A stretch of DNA of 64,000 nucleotides from DATLGB01 sp963740765 (GTDB lineage: Bacteria > Actinomycetota > Thermoleophilia > Solirubrobacterales > Solirubrobacteraceae): the NCBI GenBank assembly GCA_963740765.1, contig CAVUFN010000001.1, forward strand, positions 1-64,000, in the 5' to 3' direction. Below the pieces are notes generated by a model. It had not been told where the DNA came from. It was given only the letters and a program-made list of their open reading frames with translations, and did not search any database. Shown in pieces: positions 1-8,142 of the stretch (positions are counted from its first letter, which is position 1; every line of letters starts with the position of its first letter). The translations under genes were made by a program, and so were the position numbers.

Positions 1-91
1 CGAAAGGCGTGCTCAACGGACCATCTTTAGGGTCCGGCGCTGCCCGCCCTTTAGCGTGAACCGCCCCATCCGCACTCCAGAGAGGAAACCT

Positions 92-883
92 GTGCGCAAA
101 CTCATCCTCACCAGCCTCACGGCCACGGTGCTGTTCGCCGTCGCTGCTGTCGCCATCGCCCAGACCAACGCCCCGGCCGTCGTGACGGTCACGGCCAAGG
201 TCGATCCGTCCAGTGGCGGGACGAAGAAGAAGCCCCGCAACGCCAGCACGGACATCACGTTCAACGTGAATCCAGAGAGCAACTCGACGCTCGCCGGGGT
301 CGACTACGGCATCCCGTCGAACCTCAAGGTCAGCGGTGCCGGCTTCAAGCGCTGCTCGGCTGACACCATCAACACCAAGGGCGAGTCCGCGTGCGGCAAG
401 GCCCCGATCGTCGGCACCGGCGCGGCCACCGCGCTGCTCGGCCCCGGCAAGACGCCGATCAGCTTCGCGGTCAACGTCTACACCAACGGCAAGAGGGGCC
501 TGACGCTGGCGCTCAAGCAGAACAACGGCTCGGTCCAGGTCGCGTTCGACGCCAAGATCAGGTCCAACCGCGTCGCGTTCGACATCCCCGGCAACATCCA
601 GCAGCCGGCCCCGGGCCTCTACTCGTACGTGACCTCGGTGACGGCGAACCTCGGTCCTGCCAAGGTCACCAAGAAGAAGACCGTCAAGAAGAAGGTCAAG
701 GTCAAGGGCAAGAAGAAGAAGGTCACCCGCAAGGTCAAGGTCAAGAAGACCTACTTCCTGGTCTCCCGCCGCGGTTGCGTCGGCGGTCAGGACACCATCG
801 AGACCAAGCTGTCGCTGGCCAACAACCCGAACCCCCCGGCGCAGAACCCGATCTCGGGCTCGGCCTCGGTGCCCTGCAGCTAG
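92..883 (+). CDS. Secreted protein of unknown function with a Lys/Val-rich strip
   Basis: Encodes 263 aa. GTG at 92 is preferred to the in-frame ATG at 56 because a purine-rich AGAGAGGA lies just upstream (79-86) and the protein then begins MRKLIL, a standard signal peptide ending near residue 23. The mature part has no family I recognise. Residues about 190-219 are a very basic Lys/Val strip. Four Cys residues (in SAC, KRC, RGC and the C-terminal PCS) could form two disulfides outside the cell. It stands alone on the plus strand, with its end next to the end of the convergent copper operon. A structural or wall-associated role is only a guess. Confidence 0.8.
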   Translation: MRKLILTSLTATVLFAVAAVAIAQTNAPAVVTVTAKVDPSSGGTKKKPRNASTDITFNVNPESNSTLAGVDYGIPSNLKVSGAGFKRCSADTINTKGESACGKAPIVGTGAATALLGPGKTPISFAVNVYTNGKRGLTLALKQNNGSVQVAFDAKIRSNRVAFDIPGNIQQPAPGLYSYVTSVTANLGPAKVTKKKTVKKKVKVKGKKKKVTRKVKVKKTYFLVSRRGCVGGQDTIETKLSLANNPNPPAQNPISGSASVPCS

Positions 884-886
884 TTC

Positions 887-1606
887 CTAGCGCACCCTGA
901 AGGGGACGGCGACGTCGCCGGTGTGGTTATTGCCGGCGTCGGCGCCGACCAGTAGGCCGCGGTAGCGGCCGGGCTTGAGGCGGCGTCCGCGGAGGACGCC
1001 GCCGAAGTCCCACGTGTTCCAGCCGATGTGCCCGCGGAAGCGGCGGGTGCCGCGCAGCCGCCAGCGGCCGCCGCGGCGGTGGAGCACGTCGAAGGTGATG
1101 CGGGCGGGTTCGTCGAGCGTGTAGCGCAGCTCGGCCCCGCCGCCCGCCGGCATCACCACGCGGCTCCAGCGGGCTTCGGTCAGCTCGGGCGGCGTGAGGT
1201 CCTGCACGACGTGCGGATCCGGGTCGGGGCTCGGCGCGCCCGTCCCGTCCGTGTCGCCGACCACCACGGTCCCGCGCACGATCGCGTGGAGCTTGCAGTG
1301 GAACGTGTAGACGCCCGGCTCGCTGAAGGTGAGCTTGAAGCGGTCGTCGGGCGCGTGGTCGGGGGCCCCGTTGCCGGGGTCGGAGTCCAGGGCGAGGGCG
1401 TTGTCGGACAGCCCCGTGACGGAGTGCTGCGTGTCCGGGCCGACCCAGAACCACGTGACGGAGTCACCGCGGTCGATCTCGACCTCCGGGATCGACCAGC
1501 GGAAGTCCCCGATCCCGACCTTGCGCGAGACGGCTCCGGCCGGTGCGGCCAGCGCGGCGGCTGCGACCAGCGCGACCCCCGTGCTCAGGGATCGACGATG
1601 TACCAC
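887..1606 (-). CDS. Secreted cupredoxin-domain protein with C-terminal Ig-like domain
   Basis: Encodes 239 aa. GTG at 1606 overlaps the end of the oxidase gene by 22 bases and gives MVHRRS followed by a clean signal peptide ending AAPAGA. Residues about 25-120 form a plastocyanin-like fold with copper ligands in DTQHSV and FHCKLH. In the family motif C-x2-H-x2-M the axial Met is replaced by Val (HAIVRG), so the copper site is either Met-less or lost. The C-terminal half (DFGGVLRG, LKPGRYRG, GNNHTG) resembles the Ig/FN3-like modules common in secreted actinobacterial proteins. It is the last gene of a four-gene operon and probably exchanges electrons or copper with the multicopper oxidase. The partner role is inferred. 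Confidence 0.82.
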   Translation of the reverse strand: MVHRRSLSTGVALVAAAALAAPAGAVSRKVGIGDFRWSIPEVEIDRGDSVTWFWVGPDTQHSVTGLSDNALALDSDPGNGAPDHAPDDRFKLTFSEPGVYTFHCKLHAIVRGTVVVGDTDGTGAPSPDPDPHVVQDLTPPELTEARWSRVVMPAGGGAELRYTLDEPARITFDVLHRRGGRWRLRGTRRFRGHIGWNTWDFGGVLRGRRLKPGRYRGLLVGADAGNNHTGDVAVPFRVR

Positions 1607-2607
1607 CCGTTCATCCCCTCGTGGAGATGGCTGAAGACGTGGCAGTGGTAGAACCAGCGGCCCGGGTTGTCCTCGGTGAACTCGAGCGAGTAGGAGTCGG
1701 CCGGGCCGACCGTGACGTTGTCGATCACGGTCCCGTCGGCGTCCGTCCAGCGGTGCCCGTGCAGGTGGTAGGTGTGGAAGTCGTTGCTCATCCCGAAGAC
1801 GTGCTGGGCGACGCGCTGCCCGACCCGCGCGCGCAGCGTCGGCGTGTTGCCGGCGAACGCGTGGCCGTTGATGCACTGGAACGGCTTCTTGAGCCCGGTT
1901 GCCGACGGGATCAGCGAGTGCATGACGATGTAGTGGTCGACGTCGGGCCGCGGGGCGCCCTTCGGTCGCACGTGGATGAGCCCGAAGAGCCCCTTGTAGA
2001 GCGGCAGCGGATCGAGCGGCCCGTGGTCGTGGTAGGGCCACACACCCTCGGTGCCCTCGCGACAATCCCACACGTACCGGAACGTCTTGCCCGGCTTGAC
2101 GAAACCGCCGGGCTGGGTGAACTTGCCCTTGTAGGCGCCGTCGGAGTCCTCCGTGTAGAAGACGCCGTGCGGGTGGATCGTGACCGGCGCGTTCGTGCGG
2201 TTGCGGAAGTTGACGACGAGCGTGTCGCCGACCTCGGCCTCGAGCAGCGGTCCGGGCATCGACGGCGGGCCGACCGGCGCGGCCCAGTCCTGGGAGTAGA
2301 GCCGGTACACGAAGGCGGTGAAGCGCGTCCTGCCCGTGACCTTCTCGTCCATCATCTCGTCGCGCCTGGTGGGCACGATCGTCCACTTCGCCCGCTCGGC
2401 CTGCAGCCACACCTCGCGCCGCTGCCCGCCTGGCGCGGGCGCCGGCTCGGGGGCCTGGCGCGTGGCGGCGAAGCGCGGCTCCTTGACCTTCGCACCCAGC
2501 GCCTCGAGGTCGACCTCGTCCTTGCCGGCCAGGACGTCCTGCCCGGCAAGGGTGCAGAGGAAGGCGGCGCTGCTCGCGGAGAAGAACGTGCGGCGGTCGG
2601 CGCTCAC
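1585..2607 (-). CDS. Secreted multicopper oxidase
   Basis: Encodes 340 aa. All four copper-binding motifs are present: HPHG (about residue 144), HDHG (about 190), HLHGH (about 280), and H-C-H-x3-H-x4-M (about 319-331) with the type-1 Cys and Met. The length and motif order fit a compact laccase or copper-oxidase type enzyme that couples oxidation of a substrate to reduction of O2 to water. The N-terminus ADRRTFF followed by a short hydrophobic stretch looks like a Tat signal, which suits a folded metalloprotein. GTG at 2607 shares GTGA with the stop of the upstream cupredoxin gene. The substrate (metal ion, phenol or nitrite-like) cannot be read from the sequence. Confidence 0.88.
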   Translation of the reverse strand: MSADRRTFFSASSAAFLCTLAGQDVLAGKDEVDLEALGAKVKEPRFAATRQAPEPAPAPGGQRREVWLQAERAKWTIVPTRRDEMMDEKVTGRTRFTAFVYRLYSQDWAAPVGPPSMPGPLLEAEVGDTLVVNFRNRTNAPVTIHPHGVFYTEDSDGAYKGKFTQPGGFVKPGKTFRYVWDCREGTEGVWPYHDHGPLDPLPLYKGLFGLIHVRPKGAPRPDVDHYIVMHSLIPSATGLKKPFQCINGHAFAGNTPTLRARVGQRVAQHVFGMSNDFHTYHLHGHRWTDADGTVIDNVTVGPADSYSLEFTEDNPGRWFYHCHVFSHLHEGMNGWYIVDP

Positions 2608-2993
2608 CGCTTGACGATGATCGTCATCGTCATCTCCGTCTCGTGGAAGGTGCAGTAGAGCTTGTACGTGCCCGCCTTCTTGAACTTCATCGGCGGGCGC
2701 GGCCACTTGGCCGCCGCAGCGAACGGCGGGGACGCGAACTTCTTCGCCCCCTTCGGCGCCTTGGAGACCTTCACGTCGTGGCTGTCGCCGACGTCCGACG
2801 GCCACACCCACTGGACCCGCTGACCCTTCTTGACGGTCAGCTTGGCCGGCGAGTAGTAGTTGTCGAACATCTCGACCTTCTTGAGCTTCAGCTTCCGCTT
2901 GGCCTTGCCGTCGGCCGGGCCGCCCTGAGTGAGGGCGACCGCGGCCGTCGCGACCAGCGCGACGGCGGTGAAGCGGGTGCGACCGAGGCTCAT
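2604..2993 (-). CDS. Secreted single-domain cupredoxin
   Basis: Encodes 129 aa: a signal peptide (MSLGRTRFTAVAL to about residue 24), a Lys-rich spacer and one cupredoxin domain. Likely copper ligands are His in GDSHDV, and Cys, His and Met in YCTFHETEM. The axial Met is kept here, unlike in the other cupredoxin of this operon. ATG at 2993 shares ATGA with the stop of the beta-helix gene. It probably acts as a small extracytoplasmic electron carrier for the neighbouring oxidase. Plastocyanin, azurin or amicyanin-type identity is not resolved. Confidence 0.85.
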   Translation of the reverse strand: MSLGRTRFTAVALVATAAVALTQGGPADGKAKRKLKLKKVEMFDNYYSPAKLTVKKGQRVQWVWPSDVGDSHDVKVSKAPKGAKKFASPPFAAAAKWPRPPMKFKKAGTYKLYCTFHETEMTMTIIVKR

Positions 2994-4297
2994 CGTGCGG
3001 TCTGCCCGTCGATCGGCGTGCGGCCGGGGCGCGCGGGGTGCGGGTGCTTGGTCCACTCGCCTTCCTGCTCCTCGCCCTTGGTGAGGTAGCCGGCGATCTC
3101 GCCGAGCTGCTGCCCGTCGAGCCCGTTGGTGGCGGGCGCCGGGCCGCAGGTCGGGTACAGCTGGGCGTCGGTCTGCGAGCCCGGGTCGAACGTCGCGTCC
3201 GCCCCGTTGTCGGCCCAGCAGTTGCCCGAGCCCGAGCCCTCCGTCATGAAGTCGACGGCGTTGGCATCGCCCATGGCGCCGCCCATCTTGTTGCCCGTGA
3301 CCTGGTTGTCGTGGTTCGTGGCCGGCTCGAACGCCGGGTCGGACACGTTGAACACGCCCCACTTGAAGTTGCCGAAGATCTCGTTGTTGGTGACCTTCCA
3401 GTTGGTCACGCCGAAGATGACGACGCCCACGCCGGTCGGGTAGTTGAAGCCGCCGGTCGCGGCCGGGAGGGGCTTGACCTTCGAGTCGGCCTTGAAGTAG
3501 TTGAAGTTGTTCCAGTAGACGAGGTTGTCGTGGATGACGCCGTCGCTGGCGGGCGGGTACTTCTCCGACTCGAGCGTGTTCGGCACGATGCCGGCGCCGT
3601 TGTTGAAGAACTCGGAGTCGCTGATGTCGATGTACTTGGAGTTCGTGCCCGAGTAGCCCAGGACGTTCTCGTAGGCGACGAGGTGGTCCAGGCGCGTCGT
3701 CTTCGGCTTGGACTGCACCGGCGTCTGGCCGACGTAGAACGCCGAGTCGCCGTGGCCGTAGCCCGTCGACCGCGTCATGCGGCCGCCCTTGCAGTTGAAC
3801 GCGTACAGGCCGTAGGCGCGGTTGAACGCGGCGATGACGTCGTCCATCAGGTAGCCGTTGCAGTTGCGGACGAAGAAGCCGTTGGCCGGGTAGTTGCGCG
3901 CGGTCATGTTGCGCATCGTCACGTTGTCGGCGCCGTCGACGAAGATGCCGTTCTGGGCGGGGTTGCCGTCCGTCTTGGCGCCCTTGCCCTCCAGGATGAC
4001 CTTCTTCGCGGTCTTGCCCGTGCCGACGATCTTGATGCCGTCCTTCTTGCGGCCCTTGACCACGACGCCCTCGACGTACTTGCCGGGCTTGACCTTCACC
4101 GTGCCGCGCTTGGCGACCTTGTTGACGGCCTTCTGGATCGACGAGAACCGGCAGCCCCGCCGGCAGACGGTCACGGTCTTCTTCTTCTTGGCGGCGACGG
4201 CGCTCTTCGAAGGCGCCTTCGCGGTGGCCGTGGCCGGCAGACCGGTCGCCGCGGTGGCGGCCACCAGCAGCAGGATGGGCAGTCGGGGTGACGACAC
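2990..4297 (-). CDS. Secreted right-handed parallel beta-helix protein (NosD/pectate-lyase-like repeats)
   Basis: Encodes 435 aa. GTG at 4297 is chosen because GAGGAA sits 6 bases upstream and the product starts with a good signal peptide ending ATATA. After a KKKK stretch and a Cys pair (VCRRGCRF), the chain is a series of PbH1-type repeats (for example VTMRNMTARNY, YIDISDSEFFNN, WKVTNNEIFGN), predicting a parallel beta-helix. Such folds bind or cleave polysaccharides or, as in NosD, assist copper enzyme maturation. The last ~25 residues carry HPHPARP. It leads the operon with two cupredoxins and a multicopper oxidase, which favours a copper-related or surface-scaffold role, but the function is not established. 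Confidence 0.83.
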   Translation of the reverse strand: MSSPRLPILLLVAATAATGLPATATAKAPSKSAVAAKKKKTVTVCRRGCRFSSIQKAVNKVAKRGTVKVKPGKYVEGVVVKGRKKDGIKIVGTGKTAKKVILEGKGAKTDGNPAQNGIFVDGADNVTMRNMTARNYPANGFFVRNCNGYLMDDVIAAFNRAYGLYAFNCKGGRMTRSTGYGHGDSAFYVGQTPVQSKPKTTRLDHLVAYENVLGYSGTNSKYIDISDSEFFNNGAGIVPNTLESEKYPPASDGVIHDNLVYWNNFNYFKADSKVKPLPAATGGFNYPTGVGVVIFGVTNWKVTNNEIFGNFKWGVFNVSDPAFEPATNHDNQVTGNKMGGAMGDANAVDFMTEGSGSGNCWADNGADATFDPGSQTDAQLYPTCGPAPATNGLDGQQLGEIAGYLTKGEEQEGEWTKHPHPARPGRTPIDGQTAR

Positions 4298-4404
4298 GTG
4301 GAGTTCCTCTTTCGGGCTTTTGGACCCGGTGCGCGTAGGGGGGAGAGCGCTCACGGGTGGTAGTGCGCGCGTACCTTACGCATCCGCGCGCCTAGGGTGA
4401 CGCC

Positions 4405-4791
4405 ATGTCGCTACCGGCCCTGCTCGCGGCGTCGGCGCTCGCCCTCCACGTGCAGGGCTGGACCGTGCTGCGCGTCAACCAGGAGGCCACCAACGTGGCG
4501 CCGGGCGGAACCGTGGCGCTGTGCCAGGCGATCCCGGTGACGGCGCTGACCGCGCGGCTGCGAGCGTCCGTTGACGGCCCGTCCGTTCGCGTACGCATGC
4601 GCGCACCCGGGCACCGGCCGCGCACCCGCACGGTGCGCGTCGGGCGCCGCGCGCGGGTGACCTTCACTGCCCGGGGACTGCGCCTCCGCGACGAGGCGTT
4701 CCCCGAAGGCACCTACCGGCTCCGGGTCCTCCGGGGCGGCCGCACGCTGGACCGCGCCACGCTGCGCATGCGCGGCGACGGCAACTGCTAG
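4405..4791 (+). CDS. Small secreted protein of unknown function
   Basis: Encodes 128 aa beginning MSLPALLAASALALHV, a short signal-peptide-like start. The remainder is Arg-rich and has the spacing of a single beta-sandwich domain (EGTYRLRVLRGGRTLDRATLRM at its end resembles Ig-like modules). It is divergent from the beta-helix operon across 107 bases that must hold both promoters. No known family is recognised. The ATG at 4405 is the first credible start, although the Shine-Dalgarno sequence is weak. Confidence 0.65.
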   Translation: MSLPALLAASALALHVQGWTVLRVNQEATNVAPGGTVALCQAIPVTALTARLRASVDGPSVRVRMRAPGHRPRTRTVRVGRRARVTFTARGLRLRDEAFPEGTYRLRVLRGGRTLDRATLRMRGDGNC

Positions 4792-4840
4792 CGAGCGCGG
4801 CAGGCGCTGCGGATCAGGCGGGGCACCTCGTCGCGGTGGG

Positions 4841-5671
4841 TCAGAGACCCGGAGGGTGCCTGACGTGGAAGCCCGCGGCGCTGCGCGGCTCCGTGGTCCA
4901 GCGGCTGTTGCGCTGCGACGCGCCGCTCGTATCGAAGCGCCGGCCGTCGACCACCATGTACATGTGGTCGCGGTTGGCGTAGATGGTGATGTGCCGGCCG
5001 GGCCCGGGAGCGCCCCAGCGCCTGAAGGCGCCGGACGGGAGCGGGGAGGACAGCAACCCGCCGCCGTGCAGGGCGTAGGAGACGGAGCCGCTGCAGTCGT
5101 AGCCGCGGGCCCGGAAGCGGCGATGGCCGCCGCCGTAGCGGTACGGCTTCGATGCGATCCGGTCCGCGGCGGCCACCACGCGGGCGACCACGCCGGGGGC
5201 GTTCGGGAACAGCGTCTGGCGGAGCGTCTTCGTCAGGCCTTGGTGACCGAGCTGCGCCCACGTCGCGGGGCCGACGATGCCGTCCGCGGTGAGGCCGTGG
5301 CGCTTCTGGAAGCGCCGGACCGCCTTGTCGGTGCCGGGTCCGAAGACGCCGTCGGCGGGGATGCGCAGCGCGCGTTGCAGGGTGTGGACGGAACCCTTCG
5401 CCGTGCCCCGCCGCTTCGTGAGCGCCGACCATGTCGCGGGGCCGACGAGGCCGTCGCTGCTGAGGCCGCGCCCGCTTTGGAATCGCTTGACCGCCCGCTT
5501 CGTGGCCGGCCCGAAGATGCCGTCCGCCGGCAGCTGCAGCGCGCGCTGGACCTGGGCGACGCGCGGTCCGTGCATCCCCTGCTTCAGGACGCGCGCGGAC
5601 GCGCTCGCAGGCAGGGCGAGCAGTACGAGCAGGACGGGGACGGCACGGCGCACCGAACGCCGGTGTACCAA
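4841..5671 (-). CDS. Secreted peptidoglycan hydrolase: two PG-binding domains plus NlpC/P60-like domain
   Basis: Encodes 276 aa. Signal peptide to about residue 26. Two PG_binding_1 modules follow (about 33-90 and 97-155), each with the hallmark LPADGIFGPAT or IPADGVFGPGT core and a trailing DG(L/I)VGPATW. The C-terminal domain has the catalytic-type Cys in YDCSGS (about residue 191) and a His in GRHITIY, as in C40 endopeptidases that cut peptide cross-links of peptidoglycan. The domain is somewhat divergent from standard NlpC/P60, so activity is likely but not certain. The gene lies 13 bases after the RDD gene on the same strand. Confidence 0.87.
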   Translation of the reverse strand: MVHRRSVRRAVPVLLVLLALPASASARVLKQGMHGPRVAQVQRALQLPADGIFGPATKRAVKRFQSGRGLSSDGLVGPATWSALTKRRGTAKGSVHTLQRALRIPADGVFGPGTDKAVRRFQKRHGLTADGIVGPATWAQLGHQGLTKTLRQTLFPNAPGVVARVVAAADRIASKPYRYGGGHRRFRARGYDCSGSVSYALHGGGLLSSPLPSGAFRRWGAPGPGRHITIYANRDHMYMVVDGRRFDTSGASQRNSRWTTEPRSAAGFHVRHPPGL

Positions 5672-5684
5672 CCGCGGGCGCCCG

Positions 5685-6638
5685 TCATTGCACGATCTTC
5701 TGCGAGTGGGGCGCGTGGCTGCGCGTGCGGTCGTAGACGACGCGCGTCCCGGCGAGGTGGTCGTGCCAGCCGCGGCGGGTGGGGGAGACGAGGATGGTGA
5801 GGAACCCCAGTCCGGCGGGCGCGACCGAGAGCATCACGCCGAACAACCGCCGGATCGCGCGCCGCACGCCGATCTCGCGCGTCCCGTGGTGGTCGAGGCG
5901 GATGCTCAGGAAGCGCATGCCGGGCGTCTGCCCGACGAGCGCCCAGAACGCGACGAGGATGCCGCCGCCGAGCAGGAACCCGAGGGTGCCGACAGTGACC
6001 GCCGCGGCCAGCGACAGCTTGCCCTCCTGGCCGAATGCGAACGGGAGCACGGACGCGAGCAGACCCGACGCCAGCGAGTAGGCGACGCTGATCAGGCCGA
6101 GGTCGACGCCGGCCGCGAGCGCGCGCGTCGCCAGCCCGGCCTCGTCGGTCTCCGCCTCGTGCCCCGCCTTGCGCAGCAGCCGGTGCACGACGAGCTCGAG
6201 CGCATCGTCGAGCGCCTCGGTGATCGCCGTCAGCCGCCGCCCGACGTCCGTGATCAGCCCGGCGCCCTGCTGGGTGATCGCCGCCCGCACCTCGGGCGCC
6301 TCGGCGATCCGCTCCACCAGCATCTGCGCCTTGCCGCTGGCCAGGATGTCCGCCCACACCTTGTCGGCGATCTCCGTGTCGAGCGCCTTGATGATCGCGT
6401 CCGCGACCTCGTCGCTGGTCAGCGACCGCGCGACGGCGTCCTGCACCGCGTTCTGCTGGATGACCCGGACCACCGCCCGCTCGACCGCCGGCGAGCGCAG
6501 CGCCCGCACGATCGCCTCCTCCAGCGCGTCCTCGAGCGCCGCGTCGACGCCGGTCGCCCGCGCCGCCGCCTCCGTCCCGCGCGCGGCGGCCCCCAGCAGT
6601 CGGCTGGCAGGCGTTCTCCGGGCAGGCGGATCAGTCAT
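5685..6638 (-). CDS. RDD-family membrane protein with long N-terminal helical region
   Basis: Encodes 317 aa. The N-terminal ~165 residues are Ala/Glu/Arg-rich amphipathic helix (coiled-coil-like repeats such as VERAVVRVIQQ and VADAIIKAL). The C-terminal half is an RDD domain: the motif begins at TRALAAGVDLGLI (the Arg and Asp of the family name), followed by transmembrane segments around 185-205, 215-240 and 262-280, and the typical QTPGMRFLSIRL and RGWHDHLAGTRVV signatures. RDD proteins are mostly uncharacterised; some act in ion or compatible-solute traffic. It is directly upstream of the peptidoglycan hydrolase and adjoins tRNA-Leu. Confidence 0.88.
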   Translation of the reverse strand: MTDPPARRTPASRLLGAAARGTEAAARATGVDAALEDALEEAIVRALRSPAVERAVVRVIQQNAVQDAVARSLTSDEVADAIIKALDTEIADKVWADILASGKAQMLVERIAEAPEVRAAITQQGAGLITDVGRRLTAITEALDDALELVVHRLLRKAGHEAETDEAGLATRALAAGVDLGLISVAYSLASGLLASVLPFAFGQEGKLSLAAAVTVGTLGFLLGGGILVAFWALVGQTPGMRFLSIRLDHHGTREIGVRRAIRRLFGVMLSVAPAGLGFLTILVSPTRRGWHDHLAGTRVVYDRTRSHAPHSQKIVQ

Positions 6639-6646
6639 CGAAAGAG

Positions 6647-6730
6647 TGCGGATGAGAGGACTCGAACCTCCACGGGGTTACCCCCACGGCGACCTGAACG
6701 CCGCGCGTCTACCAATTCCGCCACATCCGC
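6647..6730 (-). tRNA. tRNA-Leu (anticodon CAG)
   Basis: On the minus strand the sequence folds as a class II tRNA. The 7-bp acceptor stem GCGGATG/CATCCGC has discriminator A, the D region is GGCGGAATTGGTAGACGC, the anticodon loop is TTCAGGT, and there is a long variable arm (CGTGGGGGTAACCCCGTG) and a TTCGAGTC T-loop. CCA is not encoded. It reads CUG, a major Leu codon at this base composition. Confidence 0.96.
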
Positions 6731-6778
6731 AGGCTGGGCAATCCTAGCGCTGCCTTGTGCTATATCCTCGGGCTACGC

Positions 6779-6851
6779 GCCGCTATCGTCCAGGGGACTA
6801 GGACGCCGCCCTCTCACGGCGGAAACGGGGGTTCGAATCCCCCTAGCGGTA
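6779..6851 (+). tRNA. tRNA-Glu (anticodon CTC)
   Basis: 73 nt. The acceptor stem GCCGCTA/TAGCGGT contains one G-U pair and is followed by discriminator A. The anticodon stem CCGCC/GGCGG holds the loop CTCTCAC, giving anticodon CTC. The T arm is GGGGGTTCGAATCCCCC. CCA is not encoded. It is divergent from tRNA-Leu across 48 bases containing an AT-richer TATATC that could serve as a -10 element. Confidence 0.96.
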
Positions 6852-6859
6852 CTGCCGGA

Positions 6860-6890
6860 AGCCTCGCCATCAGCGGGGCTTTCATCGTTC
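6860..6890 (+). terminator. Likely intrinsic terminator after tRNA-Glu
   Basis: The inverted repeat AGCCTCGC/GCGGGGCT with a 5-base loop is followed by a short T-containing run (TTCATCGTT), 9 bases after the tRNA 3' end. The U tract is weak, as is usual at this base composition. Confidence 0.6.
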
Positions 6891-6936
6891 TGGGGTGTGC
6901 GTGGGCGTCACAGCACCAAGACGCCTGCGAGCAGCT

Positions 6937-7179
6937 CTAGAGCGGCAGCTTGCCGCGGCCCTTGCGGCCGGCGGTGCCGGACTTGCCCATCGCCTTCGAG
7001 CCCGACTGGAACGGCTTGGACAGCCACTTGCCGAGCTTGCCCGGCGCCTTGGACCCGCCGCGCGAGCCGGCCGACATGACGCTCTTGCCGGCCCGCTCGG
7101 GGTGGCGTGAGAGCCTCGGGAACACGAACGCGAGAACGAGCAGCAGAACGCAGAAGACGATGACACCGGCGATGACCAT
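6937..7179 (-). CDS. Small single-span membrane protein
   Basis: 80 aa from ATG at 7179. One transmembrane helix (about residues 2-22, VIAGVIVFCVLLLVLAFVF) is followed by a basic, Gly/Ser/Lys-rich cytoplasmic tail (GKLGKWLSKPF, GRKGRGKL). In-frame starts up to 7215 exist but add only polar residues. No family recognised. It is divergent from the DMT permease, whose start lies about 60 bases away. Confidence 0.65.
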   Translation of the reverse strand: MVIAGVIVFCVLLLVLAFVFPRLSRHPERAGKSVMSAGSRGGSKAPGKLGKWLSKPFQSGSKAMGKSGTAGRKGRGKLPL

Positions 7180-7239
7180 GGCCGTGGTCTGCCCGCTGTG
7201 CCATTCCGCACACACGCGGCTCCCTACCGTGCGTCCGGC

Positions 7240-8142
7240 GTGCCGTTCTCCGTCCAGCTGGGCCTGGTGCTCGCCCTTGCGTGCTCAGTGGTCGCCAGCC
7301 TCGGCTTCCTGTTCAAGCAGAAGGGTGCCGCCGGCGCGCCGGCGGTCGAATGGCGGCGGCCCGTCAAGAGCACGGTCGCGCTGTTCTCCAACCGCTGGTG
7401 GACACTCGGGATCCTGGTCGCGATGGCCGCGTGGGGGCTGCACGTCGCGGCACTCGCACTCGCGCCGATCAGCCTCGTCCAGTCGGTGATCGCGGGCGGC
7501 CTCGCGCTGCTGACCGTGCTCGCCGACCGCGTCTTCGGGCTCAACGTGACCCGGCGCGAGTGGATCGGCGTCATCATCACGGCGGCCGGCCTGGCGCTGC
7601 TGGCGGCGACGCTCGGGGACACCGGGAAGTCCGCGCACGGCCACTGGGAGCCCGGCGGGCTGGCGCTCTACTGCGGCGCCCTCACGGTCGGCAGCCTGAT
7701 CGCGATGTTCGTCGTCCGCGGCGACACGGGCCAAGCCGGCCCGGTGCTCGGGCTCGCCGCGGGCCTGCAGTGGGGCGCGAGCGACGTCTCCATCAAGGCG
7801 CTGTCGGCGCGGCTGCCCGACCTCGGCGGGCTGGTCGTGCTGCATCCGCTCGCGCTGGTCATCCTCTCGCTGAGCCTGGTCGGCCTCGTGGTCTCGGCCC
7901 GCTCCCTGCAGCTCGGCCCGTCCGTCGCCGTCATCGCGATCACGAGCGCGGCCGGCAACGTCGTCACCATCGCCGCCGGGCCGATCGTCTTCGGCGAGCC
8001 GCTGCCCGACGGCACCTTCCCGATCGTGCTGCGGATCCTCGCCTTCGCGCTCGTCTGCCTGGCCGCGGCGCTGACCCCGGGGCCGTCCGAGGATCAGATC
8101 CAGCCGGCCGGGAACGCGCCGGCGGGCACGTCGCCCGCGTAG
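7240..8142 (+). CDS. DMT-superfamily (EamA/NIPA-like) permease
   Basis: 300 aa from GTG at 7240 (an upstream in-frame ATG at 7198 would add 14 polar residues). Nine or ten hydrophobic segments are arranged as two repeated halves, starting with VQLGLVLALACSVVASLGFLFKQKG. The Gly-rich turn motifs (SVIAGGLALLTVLADRVFG, the second-half TSAAGNVVTIAAGPIVFGE) are typical of drug/metabolite transporters. The substrate cannot be predicted. The 3' end overlaps the convergent GST-like gene by 49 bases. Confidence 0.85.
   Translation: MPFSVQLGLVLALACSVVASLGFLFKQKGAAGAPAVEWRRPVKSTVALFSNRWWTLGILVAMAAWGLHVAALALAPISLVQSVIAGGLALLTVLADRVFGLNVTRREWIGVIITAAGLALLAATLGDTGKSAHGHWEPGGLALYCGALTVGSLIAMFVVRGDTGQAGPVLGLAAGLQWGASDVSIKALSARLPDLGGLVVLHPLALVILSLSLVGLVVSARSLQLGPSVAVIAITSAAGNVVTIAAGPIVFGEPLPDGTFPIVLRILAFALVCLAAALTPGPSEDQIQPAGNAPAGTSPA

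Noticed and set aside
17..36. Small inverted repeat CGGACC/GGTCCG before the first gene
   Set aside because: Only 6 bp with no conserved promoter or terminator context; common by chance at this base composition.
659..750. Repeated AAGAAGAAG / AAGGTCAAG tracts
   Set aside because: They encode the in-frame Lys/Val-rich strip of the secreted protein and are not an independent repeat element or CRISPR.
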